NCBI GenBank assembly: GCA_036555755.1
Contig: DATBKS010000044.1
Coordinates: 1-41,594 of the forward strand
Length of the DNA: 41,594 bases
Reading direction: 5' to 3'
Source: JAICJR01 sp036555755
Lineage (GTDB): Bacteria; Actinomycetota; Thermoleophilia; Solirubrobacterales; Thermoleophilaceae
The position numbers were made by a program, and so were the translations under genes. Shown in pieces: positions 23,368 through 31,990 of this stretch. Positions within the stretch are counted from its first letter, which is position 1; each line of letters begins with the position of its first letter. The notes beneath the pieces were generated by a model, which saw only the letters and a program-made list of their open reading frames with translations, searched no databases and was not told where the DNA came from.

Positions 23368-24468
23368 TCAGCGCCCGAGAAACTGCCGCACCGCCGCCTG
23401 CTTCTCGGCGGGCGAGATGATCAGGCTCGTCCCGGGCCCGATCCCCGAAGGCTTAAGCACGTGGGTCGATCCCGAGCCGCCGGTCACGAGGTCGCCGAAC
23501 AGCCCGCCGAGCCCGAAGCCGCCCATGTCGGAGCGCACTGCGCGCGGCGCGTGCCATGCCACCCACGGGAGCCGGAAGAAGGTGGACGGCGACAAGGCCT
23601 TCGCCCGCATCCGCTGCAAGACGAGCTGCTGGCGGGCTGCGCGCTGGATGTCCGTCTCGTTCGGCGCACAGCGGTTCTCCCGGATGCGCGAGAACTCGAG
23701 CGCCTGCTGCCCGTTCAGGTGGTGGTCGCCCTTGCGCAGCCGGAAGCGGTGACCGGTCTCGAAGACGTTGTTCGACACCACGCAGCGCTTCAGGTTCACG
23801 TCGATCCCGCCAAGGGAGTCGATCAGCTTCGGGAAGTCCTGAAAGCTCACCTCCACCACGTGGTTGATGCGCACGCCGCCGCCGAGGAAGTCCTGGATCG
23901 TTTGCACGGCGAGCCCGGCACCGCCGATCGCGTAGGCGGCATTGATCTTCTGCGAGCCGTGTCCGGGGATCGCGGCGTAGGAGTCACGCGGGATGGAGAG
24001 CCGGCGCACCTGGCCGAACGCGGCGTGGAGCAGCATGATGCTGTCCGAGCGGCCGGGTCCGGACGCGCCCGGCTCGTGCTCGCCCTCCGGCCGCTGGTCG
24101 GACCCCAGGACGAGCACCGTGCTCCCCGAAAGCAGGTTGCCACCGCTCGCCAGCGAGTCCTGGGCGCTCTTGGGCAGACCCTCGTTGGTCTGTGCGCTGA
24201 TGAAGAACAACACGACCGAAAGGAGCACCCACGCAACCGCCGCGATCAGCACGTACTTGGCGACGCGCTTCGTCCAATACCAGCCGCCACGCTGCGGCTC
24301 GCCCGGCAGCCGGCGCTTGAACTGACGGTTGCGGCGCAGCCGATCCCAGGCCTGGCTCGGCGAACGCAGGCGGTCCCGGAACCCAGGCCTGGACTTGTAG
24401 ACCTTGTACTCGGGCTCGCCGGACGGCGGCGCTTGCCGCGGCGGAAGTCCGGGATCTCCGTCTGTCAC
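23368..24468 (-). CDS. LytR-CpsA-Psr (LCP) family cell-wall glycopolymer transferase
   Basis: The 366-residue protein starts at GTG 24468. A charged, Pro-rich cytoplasmic N-terminus of about 70 residues is followed by one transmembrane helix (YVLIAAVAWVLLSVVLFFISA). The extracytoplasmic LCP domain contains VLVLGSDQRPEGE, RSDSIMLLHA, RRLSIPRDSYAAIPGHGSQKINAAYAIGG and LEFSRIRENRCAPNETDIQRAARQQ with the conserved Arg/Asp residues that bind pyrophosphate-lipid. LCP enzymes attach glycopolymers to peptidoglycan. It is divergent from the ROK kinase across only 27 bp. Confidence 0.95.
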   Translation of the reverse strand: MTDGDPGLPPRQAPPSGEPEYKVYKSRPGFRDRLRSPSQAWDRLRRNRQFKRRLPGEPQRGGWYWTKRVAKYVLIAAVAWVLLSVVLFFISAQTNEGLPKSAQDSLASGGNLLSGSTVLVLGSDQRPEGEHEPGASGPGRSDSIMLLHAAFGQVRRLSIPRDSYAAIPGHGSQKINAAYAIGGAGLAVQTIQDFLGGGVRINHVVEVSFQDFPKLIDSLGGIDVNLKRCVVSNNVFETGHRFRLRKGDHHLNGQQALEFSRIRENRCAPNETDIQRAARQQLVLQRMRAKALSPSTFFRLPWVAWHAPRAVRSDMGGFGLGGLFGDLVTGGSGSTHVLKPSGIGPGTSLIISPAEKQAAVRQFLGR

Positions 24469-24495
24469 GAGGGGCTCTCTGTATAGCGTTCGGTC
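24469..24495. promoter_or_regulatory. 27-bp divergent promoter with overlapping -10 elements
   Basis: On the plus strand TAGCGT (24484-24489) ends 6 nt before the ROK ATG. On the minus strand TATACA (24480-24485) lies 11 nt before the LCP GTG. The two -10 hexamers share the symmetric TATA core, so one melted region could serve both directions. Confidence 0.45.
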
Positions 24496-25467
24496 ATGGC
24501 ACCGCGAAGGGTCATCGGGATGGATGCGGGAGGTACCAAGCTGCTCGGCGGCGTGGTGGATGCGGACCTCCTGGTGCACCACCGAGTGCACCGGCGCATC
24601 CTCGGGCTCGACCAAGCTGAGCTGGTCGAGACGATAGTGGACGCTGTTGACGAAGTCCGGGCCGTTGCGCCTGACGTCGAGGCCGTGGGCTTCGGAATTC
24701 CTGCACTTGTACGACCCGCGACGGGTTCGGTGATGGTCTCGAACCACCTGCCCCTCGACGGACTGCCCTTCAAGGCGCTGATGAGCGAGCGGCTCGACAT
24801 GCCCGTGGTGGTGGACAACGACACCAACGCCGCGATCCTGGCGGAGCACCAGGCCGGCGCCGCGCGGGGCGCGGACGACGCCGTGATGCTCACGCTCGGC
24901 ACGGGCATCGGCGGCGGCCTCCTGTTCGGAGGCGAGGTGTACCACGGCACGGCGGGAGCGGCGGCGGAGCTCGGTCACATCGTTGTGAACCCGGACGGCC
25001 CCGACTGTCCGGGCGACTGCCCCGGCCACGGCTGCCTCGAGGCCTACGCGTCGGGCAACGCGATCGGCCGCGCGGGCCTGGAAGCGGCCCGGCGCTCGCC
25101 GGAGTCGAGCCTCGCCAAGGCGCTCGAGGATGGGCGCGAGATCACGGGCGGTCTCGTCACCGAGCTGGCGCATGAGGGCGACGAGACCGCGATCGAGGTA
25201 CTCGCCGAAGCCGGGCGCTGGCTGGGTCTCGGGATCGTGTCGCTCGCCAACGCGCTCAACCCCGAGCTCGTGATCGTCGGCGGCGGCGCGGGGCAGGCCG
25301 GCGAGCTGCTCCTTCAGCCCGCGCGCGAGGTGCTCGCCGAGCGCGGCCTTCCGCCCAACCGCGAGCTGGTGCGCGTCGTCCCCGCGCACTTCGGCAGCGA
25401 GGCAGGGATGATCGGCGCCGCGCTGATGGCATTGAATGCGCTCGAGGAAAAGGAGAAGCCGGAGTGA
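24496..25467 (+). CDS. ROK-family sugar kinase (probable glucokinase)
   Basis: The 323-residue protein has the ROK phosphate-1 loop MDAGGTKLLGGVVD, the catalytic VVDNDTNAAILAEH (Asp base), the second phosphate loop LTLGTGIGGGLLFGGEVYHG and the motif AAELGHIVVNPDG with Glu/His sugar ligands. The zinc site reads CPGDCPGHGCLEAYASG, looser than the standard CxCGxxGCLE. ROK kinases phosphorylate glucose or N-acyl sugars at C6; glucokinase is the likeliest call. Its TGA overlaps the GTG of rsmI, starting the operon glk-rsmI-metG-tatD-rsmA-ispE. Confidence 0.92.
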   Translation: MAPRRVIGMDAGGTKLLGGVVDADLLVHHRVHRRILGLDQAELVETIVDAVDEVRAVAPDVEAVGFGIPALVRPATGSVMVSNHLPLDGLPFKALMSERLDMPVVVDNDTNAAILAEHQAGAARGADDAVMLTLGTGIGGGLLFGGEVYHGTAGAAAELGHIVVNPDGPDCPGDCPGHGCLEAYASGNAIGRAGLEAARRSPESSLAKALEDGREITGGLVTELAHEGDETAIEVLAEAGRWLGLGIVSLANALNPELVIVGGGAGQAGELLLQPAREVLAERGLPPNRELVRVVPAHFGSEAGMIGAALMALNALEEKEKPE

Positions 25468-26285
25468 GCGGTCACCTTGTCGTCTGCCCGACGCCGATCG
25501 GCAACCTGGAAGACGTGACGCTGCGCGTCCTGTCCGCGCTGCGCGAGGCTGACCTCGTGGCCTGCGAGGACACCCGCCGCACGCGCACGCTGCTCGACCG
25601 CTACGGCGTCAAGGCCAAGCTCGTCTCCTACCACGAGCACAACGAGGACAAGCGCTCGGCGGAGCTGGTCAAGCGGATGGGGGAGGGCGCCACCGTGGCG
25701 CTCGTGTCCGACGCGGGCATGCCGCTCGTCTCAGACCCCGGCTACGTGCTGGTGCGCGCCTGCGTGGCGGCCGGCCTGCCCGTGGAGGTGCTCCCCGGGC
25801 CGTCGGCCGCGCTCGCCGCGCTCGTCGCGTCGGCGCTGCCGTCCGACCGCTGGCGCTTCGCCGGCTTCCTTCCGCGCAAGCGCGGCGACCTCAAGCGCGC
25901 GCTGTCGGAGCCGGGCGGCACGCTCGTAGCGTTCGAGGCGCCGGGGCGGGTGCCCGCCACGCTCAAGGTGCTCGCGGAGCTGGATCCCGAGCGCGACGTC
26001 GCCGTCTGCCGCGAGCTCACCAAGATCCACGAGGAGGTGGTCCGCGGCAGCGCGGCGGAGCTGGCCGAGCGCTACGCCGATGCGCCGCCGAAGGGCGAGG
26101 TGGTGCTCGTGATCGGGCCCGCGCCCGAGCGTCCGGCCGGTGACGTTGACGATGCGGCCCTCGAGGCGCTCGCCAAGCTGGTCGACGCGGGCGCCAAGCC
26201 GCGCGCGGCGGCGGGCGTGGTGGCGGAGCTCACCGGCTCGAGCGCGAACGCGCTCTACAAGGCCCACACGGCGGCCCGTAAGTAG
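25464..26285 (+). CDS. rsmI: 16S rRNA (cytidine-1402-2'-O)-methyltransferase
   Basis: The 273-residue protein methylates the ribose of C1402 in the decoding centre, using SAM. Tetrapyrrole-methylase-fold motifs are visible: VVCPTPIGNLEDVTLRVLSALREADLVACEDTRRT, ATVALVSDAGMPLVSDPGYVLVRAC, GPSAALAALVASALPSDRWRFAGFLPRK and a C-terminal helix domain (AGVVAELTGSSANALYKAH). GTG 25464 overlaps the ROK stop by 4 bp, so the two are translationally coupled. It is followed by metG after 12 bp. Confidence 0.97.
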   Translation: MSGHLVVCPTPIGNLEDVTLRVLSALREADLVACEDTRRTRTLLDRYGVKAKLVSYHEHNEDKRSAELVKRMGEGATVALVSDAGMPLVSDPGYVLVRACVAAGLPVEVLPGPSAALAALVASALPSDRWRFAGFLPRKRGDLKRALSEPGGTLVAFEAPGRVPATLKVLAELDPERDVAVCRELTKIHEEVVRGSAAELAERYADAPPKGEVVLVIGPAPERPAGDVDDAALEALAKLVDAGAKPRAAAGVVAELTGSSANALYKAHTAARK

Positions 26286-26297
26286 CATCGGCTGCCG

Positions 26298-27818
26298 ATG
26301 TCCTTCTACATCACCACGCCGATCTACTACGTCAACGCGGAGCCGCATCTCGGCCACGCGTACACGACTATTGCCGCAGACATAATCGCGCGCCATATGC
26401 GCCAGCGCGGGGAGGATGTGTTCTTCCTCACCGGCACCGACGAGCACGGCGAGCCGGTGGCCCAGGCCGCCGAGCGCGAGGGCGTGACGCCGCGCGAGCT
26501 CGCCGACCGCAACTCGGTGAAGTTCCGCGACCTGGTCGACAGGATCAACGCGACGAACGACTACTTCATCCGCACGAGTGATCCGCAGCACGCCAAGCGC
26601 GTCCAGGAGGTCGTGCAGAAGATCCACGACAACGGGTTCGTCTACGAGGGGACGTACGAGGGCTACTACTGCCCGCGCTGCGCGGACTTCAAGACCGACG
26701 CCGAGCTCGTGGAGGGCAACAAGTGCCCAATCCACCTGATCGAGCTCGAGCGCGAGAAGGAGGACAACTGGTTCTTCAAGCTGTCCGCCTTCCAGGAGCC
26801 GCTCGAGAAGCTCTACGCGGACGACCCCGAGTGGGTGACGCCGCAGGCGCGCTACAACGAGGCGCTCTCGTTCATCAAGGGCGGGCTGCAGGACGTGTCG
26901 CTGAGTCGCGCCCGCCTGCGCTGGGGCGTGCCGGTTCCGTGGGACGAGTCGCAGGTGATCTACGTCTGGATCGACGCGCTCCTCAACTACTACACGGCGC
27001 TCGCGTTCGCGCGCGAGGGCGAGGACCTCACCGACCGCTACTGGCCGGCGGAGCACCTGATCGGCAAGGACATCCTCAAGTTCCACGCGGTCATCTGGCC
27101 GGCGATGCTGCTGGCCGCGGGCATCGAGGTGCCGAAGTCGATCTTCATCCACGGCTACCTGCTGATGGACGAGCACAAGATGTCGAAGTCGCTCGGCAAC
27201 GTGATCGACCCGTTCGAGGTGATGGACCGCTTCGGCACCGACACGCTGCGCTACTACCTCTTCCGCGAAGTGAACTTCGGGCAGGACGGTTCGATCTCGG
27301 CCGCCGGCTTCGAGACGCGCTACAACGCCGAGCTGGCGAACGAGTACGGCAACCTCGCGAGCCGCACGCTCGCGATGATCGAGCGCTACCGCGACGGCGT
27401 GGTGCCCGAATCGGCGGCGCCGGACATGGGGCTCGTGGGCGACCTGAGCAGCGTGGAGGACGGCGTCCGCGAGAAGCTCGACGCGGTCGACGTGAGCGGC
27501 GCGCTCGAGGAGATCTGGACCGCCGTGCGCCGGCTCAACCGCTTCGTGCAGGACGAGGAGCCGTGGAAGCTCGCCAAGGATGAGGGCGCCGCCGAGCGCC
27601 TCGACCAGGTGCTCTACTCGCTCGCCGAGGGGCTGCGTTTCGTGTCCCTGCTCGTCTACCCGTACATGCCGGAATCGGCAGGCAAGCTGCTCGCGGCGCT
27701 CGGGCAGGAGGACCTGTCCTACGACGGCGCGGCGTTCGGCGCGCGTCCCGGCGGCGCCACGGTCGCCAAGCTCGACCCGCTCTTTCCACGAATCGAGCCG
27801 CCCGCCGCTGCGGCTTAG
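26298..27818 (+). CDS. metG: Methionyl-tRNA synthetase
   Basis: The 506-residue class I enzyme shows the HIGH-like motif PHLGHAY (residues 15-21), a zinc knuckle with CPRC and KCPIH, the specificity segment VIYVWIDALLNYYTAL, and KMSKSLGN. An alpha-helical anticodon-binding domain ends the protein (EIWTAVRRLNRFVQDEEPWKLAK). There is no C-terminal EMAP/tRNA-binding domain, so this is the short form of about 500 residues common in actinobacteria. It belongs to the plus-strand operon beginning at the ROK kinase; tatD follows after 2 bp. Confidence 0.98.
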   Translation: MSFYITTPIYYVNAEPHLGHAYTTIAADIIARHMRQRGEDVFFLTGTDEHGEPVAQAAEREGVTPRELADRNSVKFRDLVDRINATNDYFIRTSDPQHAKRVQEVVQKIHDNGFVYEGTYEGYYCPRCADFKTDAELVEGNKCPIHLIELEREKEDNWFFKLSAFQEPLEKLYADDPEWVTPQARYNEALSFIKGGLQDVSLSRARLRWGVPVPWDESQVIYVWIDALLNYYTALAFAREGEDLTDRYWPAEHLIGKDILKFHAVIWPAMLLAAGIEVPKSIFIHGYLLMDEHKMSKSLGNVIDPFEVMDRFGTDTLRYYLFREVNFGQDGSISAAGFETRYNAELANEYGNLASRTLAMIERYRDGVVPESAAPDMGLVGDLSSVEDGVREKLDAVDVSGALEEIWTAVRRLNRFVQDEEPWKLAKDEGAAERLDQVLYSLAEGLRFVSLLVYPYMPESAGKLLAALGQEDLSYDGAAFGARPGGATVAKLDPLFPRIEPPAAAA

Positions 27819-27820
27819 CG

Positions 27821-28570
27821 GTGGTCGATACCCACTGCCACCTCGACTCCTGCAAGCCGCCTGACTCGGAGCTGGTGGAGCGGGCGCGCGCGGCAGGCGT
27901 CACGCGGCTCGCCACTGTGGGCATGCACGACGAATCGATCGCGAGCGCGCTCGCGGCGGCCAACGAGTTCGAGGACGTCGTTGCGATCGTCGGCCGGCAT
28001 CCGCACTACACGGAGGGCTGGGCCGATCGCGACATCGACGCGATCGAGCGCGCCGCCGCCGACCCGCGCGCGCGGGCGATCGGCGAGACCGGGCTCGACT
28101 ACTTCCGCGACCACTCGCCGCATCACGACCAGCGGCGCGCGTTCGAGGCGCAGATCGATCTCGCCGCGCGCACGCAGCTGCCGCTCGTAATCCATACGCG
28201 CGAGGCGGAGGACGACACGTTCGCGCTCCTGCGCGAGCGGGCCGCCGGGGTGACGGTGATCCTGCACTGCTTCTCCGCGCCCGCGCGCGTGGAGGAGTGC
28301 GTTGAGCGCGGCTACATGTGCTCGTTCGCCGGCAACGTGACCTACCCGAAGGCCGTCGAGCTGCAGGCTGCCGCGCGCGACCTCCCGGAGGAGCTGCTGC
28401 TCGTGGAGACCGACTCGCCCTACCTCTCGCCTCAGCCCGTCCGCGGCAAGCCAAACGAGCCCGCCAACGTGGTGGCAACGGCGCAGTTCGTGGCAGAGCT
28501 GCGCGGGATGCAGTACGAAGCACTCGACGCGGCGGTGGAACGCAACGCCGCGCGCGTCTTCAACTGGTGA
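27821..28570 (+). CDS. tatD: TatD-family metal-dependent hydrolase / DNase
   Basis: The 249-residue protein has a GTG start and the TIM-barrel metal ligands: VDTHCHLD at the N-terminus, IGETGLDYFRDHSP, LVIHTREAEDD, ILHCFS and VETDSPYLSP. TatD proteins are 3'-5' exonucleases or DNA-repair-associated nucleases. The motif usually written VGLHPH is VGRHPH here. The position between metG and rsmA is the conserved order in actinobacteria. Its TGA overlaps the GTG of rsmA. Confidence 0.95.
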   Translation: MVDTHCHLDSCKPPDSELVERARAAGVTRLATVGMHDESIASALAAANEFEDVVAIVGRHPHYTEGWADRDIDAIERAAADPRARAIGETGLDYFRDHSPHHDQRRAFEAQIDLAARTQLPLVIHTREAEDDTFALLRERAAGVTVILHCFSAPARVEECVERGYMCSFAGNVTYPKAVELQAAARDLPEELLLVETDSPYLSPQPVRGKPNEPANVVATAQFVAELRGMQYEALDAAVERNAARVFNW

Positions 28571-29388
28571 CTGGACAGGCGAGCAGAAGGCGGATGCGCG
28601 AGTTCGGCGTGCGGCCGAACCGCGAGCTCGGGCAGAACTTCCTCGTTGACGACAACATCCTCGAGGTGATCGGGCGGGCGGCTGAGCTTGCCGCCGACGA
28701 CGTGGTGCTCGAGGTGGGCGGCGGGCTCGGTGTGCTGTCCGAGTACGTCGCGGAACGGGTCGCGCACATCCACGTGGTGGAGGTGGACCACACGCTCGAG
28801 CCCGCGCTGCTCGACGCGCTCGACCCGTTCGGCGAGCGCGCCTCCCTGTATCTGGAAGACGCGGTGGAGCTCGACTTCGCGGCGCTGCGCCCGCCGGTGA
28901 CCAAGGTCGTGGCCAACCTGCCGTATGGCGTCGCGGCCACCGTGATCCTCAAGGCGCTTGAGGAATTGCCGGGTGCGTCGCTCGTGGCGGCGATGGTGCA
29001 GCGGGAGGTCGGCGAGCGACTGGCCGCCGCACCCGGCTCGAAGATCTACGGCGCGACGTCTGTGCTCGCGCAGCTGTCCGCCGAGGTGAAGGTGGTGCGG
29101 AAGATCTCGCCGAACGTTTTCCATCCCGTGCCGAACGTGGAGTCTGCGCTCGTGGTGTTGCGGCGAGTGGCCCCGCCGCCGGACGCGGCGCTCGTCCGGC
29201 TCGTGCACGAGGCATTCGCGCACAGGCGCAAGGCGCTGGCGGGCTCGCTGGCGCTCGCGCCCGGCGGGGAGCCCGCGGTGAGGGAGCGGGCGCGCGACGC
29301 GCTCGTCGACATCGGCCAGCCCGCCGACGCGCGCGCCGAGCGGCTGTCGCCGGCGGACTTCGCCGCCCTCGAGGAGCGGCTGCGGTGA
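28567..29388 (+). CDS. rsmA: 16S rRNA (A1518/A1519-N6,N6)-dimethyltransferase KsgA
   Basis: The 273-residue enzyme dimethylates two adjacent adenines in helix 45 of 16S rRNA. It has the family opening REFGVRPNRELGQNFLVDDNILEVI, the SAM site VVLEVGGGLGVLSEYVAE (usual form is EIGPGxGxLT; here GGGLG) and the catalytic NLPY motif (VANLPYGVAATVIL). GTG 28567 is chosen because it overlaps the tatD stop as GTGA, the junction style of this operon; ATG 28594 is an alternative. Its TGA overlaps the GTG of ispE. Confidence 0.96.
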   Translation: MTGQASRRRMREFGVRPNRELGQNFLVDDNILEVIGRAAELAADDVVLEVGGGLGVLSEYVAERVAHIHVVEVDHTLEPALLDALDPFGERASLYLEDAVELDFAALRPPVTKVVANLPYGVAATVILKALEELPGASLVAAMVQREVGERLAAAPGSKIYGATSVLAQLSAEVKVVRKISPNVFHPVPNVESALVVLRRVAPPPDAALVRLVHEAFAHRRKALAGSLALAPGGEPAVRERARDALVDIGQPADARAERLSPADFAALEERLR

Positions 29389-30215
29389 TCCGCGAGCGCG
29401 CCCCCGCGAAGGTCAACCTGATTCTCCAGGTCGGCCGACCGCGGGATGACGGGCTGCACGACATCTGTTCGATCTTCGGCTCGCTCGGGCTTGCGGACGA
29501 GCTGACCTTCGTGGCGAGCGAGGGCGAGGGCGACGAGGTCGTCTGTCCGGGCGTCGAGGGCCCGAACCTCGTGGATGCGGCGCTCCGGCTCTTCCGGGAG
29601 CGCGTGGCCCCCGACCTTCCACACCTCCAGGTGACGATCGAGAAGCGCATCCCGGTGGCCGCGGGCCTCGGCGGTGGGAGCGCGGACGCCGCTGCCGCCC
29701 TGCGCGCCGCCAACGAGCTGGCCTGCCGGCCGCTCGACGCCACCGGCCTGCGCACCCTGGCGGTGGAGCTCGGCGCGGACGTGCCGAGCCAGGTCGAGCC
29801 CCGGCACGCGCTCGTCACCGGTGCTGGGGAACACATCGAGCGGCTGAGGCTCCCGACGATGGGCATCGTGCTCATCCCGTCCGAGGACGGCCTCTCCACG
29901 GCGGACGTCTACAAGGAGGCCGACCGCATCGAGAGCACCCGCGACCAGCTCGACCCGGCCAAGCTTCGCCAGCTCGCCGCCGGCCCGCTCGCCACCCTCG
30001 CGGCCGGCGTGGAGAACGACCTCCAGCCGGCGGCGATGTCGCTGCGGCCGGCGGTCGGCGAGCCGATCGAGCAGCTGCGCGAGGCGGGCGCCCTCGCCGC
30101 GGCGCTCAGCGGCTCCGGGCCGACGGCGTTCGGGATCTTCTCCGGGCCCGCGACGGCTGAGCGTGCCGCCGCCGGCATGCCCTCAGCGATCGTTACTAGG
30201 CTCGCCTCTGGATGA
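29385..30215 (+). CDS. ispE: 4-diphosphocytidyl-2-C-methyl-D-erythritol kinase
   Basis: The 276-residue GHMP kinase phosphorylates CDP-methylerythritol in the MEP isoprenoid pathway. Motifs: APAKVNLILQVGRPRDDGLHDI at the N-terminus, the ATP-binding PVAAGLGGGSADAAAALRAAN and the C-terminal ALSGSGPTAFGIF. The segment normally GADVPFFL reads GADVPSQV, a local deviation inside the active-site region. GTG 29385 overlaps rsmA, and its TGA overlaps the ATG of the next gene, continuing the coupled operon. Confidence 0.95.
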   Translation: MIRERAPAKVNLILQVGRPRDDGLHDICSIFGSLGLADELTFVASEGEGDEVVCPGVEGPNLVDAALRLFRERVAPDLPHLQVTIEKRIPVAAGLGGGSADAAAALRAANELACRPLDATGLRTLAVELGADVPSQVEPRHALVTGAGEHIERLRLPTMGIVLIPSEDGLSTADVYKEADRIESTRDQLDPAKLRQLAAGPLATLAAGVENDLQPAAMSLRPAVGEPIEQLREAGALAAALSGSGPTAFGIFSGPATAERAAAGMPSAIVTRLASG

Positions 30216-31756
30216 GCCCTGGCCGAATCGTCGCTCTTGTCCTAGCCGTTCTCCTTCTCGGCGGCGCGCTGCTCAGGCGCAAGAAGCTCGGCGGCGAGCG
30301 CTTCACGATCGCGATGGTCGCCACCGCCGCGCTCGCGATCTACGGCAGCGGCGTCCTCCAGCACGTCGACATACAGGCGGCGATCGAGCACCTCGCCAAC
30401 GCGCTCGGCAAGTGGACCTACGCGCTGGTCGGCTTCATGGCTTTCGCCGAGACCGGCGCGTTCATCGGGCTCATTGCGCCCGGCGAGTTCACGATCCTGC
30501 TCGGCGGCGTCATCGCCGGCCAGGGCACGATCAACATCTTCGTGCTGATCGCGATCGTCTGGACCTGCACGCTGTCGGGCGACAGCGTCAGCTTCTTCCT
30601 CGGCCGCCGGCTCGGGCGCAACTTCCTCATGAAGCACGGGCCGCGCTTCCGGATCACCCCGGAGCGGCTCGCGCAGGTGGACAAGCACTTCGAGAAGCGC
30701 GGCGGGTCCACCGTGCTGGTCGGGCGCTTCATCGGCTTCGTCCGGCCGATCGCGCCGTTCATCGCCGGCTCGTCGGGGATGCCGTACCGGCGCTTCCTCC
30801 CTTACAGCGTGCTCGGCACCGGCATCTGGGGACCGGGCCTCTGCGTGCTCGGCTACATCTTCTGGCAGTCGTTCGACCAGGTGACGAAGATCGCCGGGCG
30901 GGCGACGCTCATCTTCACCGCCCTCGTGGCGATCGGCGTGGGCATCTGGTACCTGCGCAAGCGGCTGAGGGACCCAGAGCAGCGGGCAAGGATCATGGCC
31001 TGGCTGGAACGTCAGGGCGAGAAGCCGCTGCTCCGGCCGGTCGCGGCTGCGGTGCGGGTGGCCGCGCCGCGCGTGCGCTTCCTGATCGAGCGGCTCACGC
31101 CCGGCGCGCTCGGCCTCGAGTTCACGAGCGCGCTGGCCGTCGCGGCGGTGGGCTTCTACGCGTTCATCGCGTACACGGTCACCTTCGCGGGCGACCCGAC
31201 GCTCCTCACGCCTGCCGATACCTCACTGCTCAAGCTCGGCGACCGGACGCGCGTGGATGGCATCGTCGACGTGGTCAAGGTCTATACGACCCTCGGCTCG
31301 TTGCCCGTGGTTGGGGCGTTCGTCCTCGCATCGGTGGTCGCGTTGGCGATGCGTGGCCGGCCCATCGAGCTTGGGGTGCTGCTGATCGGATTCCTCGCGC
31401 TGATCGCGGCCGTCCATGCCACCAAGTCCGGGGTCGACCGGCCGCGGCCTCCCGACCAGCTGGTGGACACGGTCGGATCGAGCTATCCCAGCGGGCACAG
31501 TGCGTATGCCACGGCCTACGTGGCGATGGCGGTGATCGCCTGGCGCATGTTCCGGGGCTTCACCCGCCGCGCCCTGCTCATCCTCGGGGCGGGCCTGGTG
31601 GCGGCGTCGATCGGGTTCTCGCGCATCTACCTCCGCGCCCACTACTGGTCCGACGTGGCGGGAGGATGGGCCCTCGGCTTCGGTATCTTCGCCACCTGCG
31701 CGGTGGTTGCGCTTGTCGTCTTGCACTTGCGAGAAACTGCCCCCGCTAGGACCTGA
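30212..31756 (+). CDS. DedA-PAP2 fusion membrane phosphatase
   Basis: The 514-residue integral membrane protein joins two families. Residues about 45-250 form a DedA/VTT domain (GEFTILLGGVIAGQGTIN, GDSVSFFLGRRLGR, VGRFIGFVRPIAPFIAGSSGMPYRRF). Residues about 310-505 form a PAP2 phosphatase with KSGVDRPRPP, SYPSGHSA and SRIYLRAHYWSDVAGGW, which hold all catalytic Arg/His/Asp residues. DedA proteins scramble lipids including undecaprenyl phosphate; PAP2 enzymes can dephosphorylate undecaprenyl pyrophosphate. A combined role in lipid carrier recycling after ispE-derived polyprenyl synthesis is inferred. ATG 30212 overlaps the ispE stop. Confidence 0.92.
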   Translation: MSPGRIVALVLAVLLLGGALLRRKKLGGERFTIAMVATAALAIYGSGVLQHVDIQAAIEHLANALGKWTYALVGFMAFAETGAFIGLIAPGEFTILLGGVIAGQGTINIFVLIAIVWTCTLSGDSVSFFLGRRLGRNFLMKHGPRFRITPERLAQVDKHFEKRGGSTVLVGRFIGFVRPIAPFIAGSSGMPYRRFLPYSVLGTGIWGPGLCVLGYIFWQSFDQVTKIAGRATLIFTALVAIGVGIWYLRKRLRDPEQRARIMAWLERQGEKPLLRPVAAAVRVAAPRVRFLIERLTPGALGLEFTSALAVAAVGFYAFIAYTVTFAGDPTLLTPADTSLLKLGDRTRVDGIVDVVKVYTTLGSLPVVGAFVLASVVALAMRGRPIELGVLLIGFLALIAAVHATKSGVDRPRPPDQLVDTVGSSYPSGHSAYATAYVAMAVIAWRMFRGFTRRALLILGAGLVAASIGFSRIYLRAHYWSDVAGGWALGFGIFATCAVVALVVLHLRETAPART

Positions 31757-31759
31757 CGA

Positions 31760-31990
31760 ATGGACCTGAACAGCTTGTCTCCCACCAACTGGGCGCTGAT
31801 CGGCGCAGGCGCCGTCGCGCTGGTCGGCTACACGGTCTTCATACTCGCGCCCGCCTGGGCGTCGTACGGCCGCGTGTGGGAACGCGTAGCCGCGAGCTTC
31901 CTGACGCTGTTCATGCTCGCCACCCTCATTGGCGTAGGGACAGGCATTGGCTTCGCGATCGTCTGGTTCTACGACCAATATGCAGGCTGA
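31760..31990 (+). CDS. Small two-helix membrane protein of unknown function
   Basis: The 76-residue protein has two hydrophobic helices (WALIGAGAVALVGYTVFILAPAW and AASFLTLFMLATLIGVGTGIGFAIVWF) separated by a short basic loop (SYGRVWERV). It follows the DedA-PAP2 gene by 3 bp and is last in the operon, so it may associate with that protein; this is inference. The family is not recognised. Its stop lies at the edge of a 124-bp near-palindrome. Confidence 0.8.
   Translation: MDLNSLSPTNWALIGAGAVALVGYTVFILAPAWASYGRVWERVAASFLTLFMLATLIGVGTGIGFAIVWFYDQYAG

Noticed and set aside
25731..27176. 481-residue minus-strand open frame opposite rsmI and metG
   Set aside because: Mirror frame of two well-recognised housekeeping genes.
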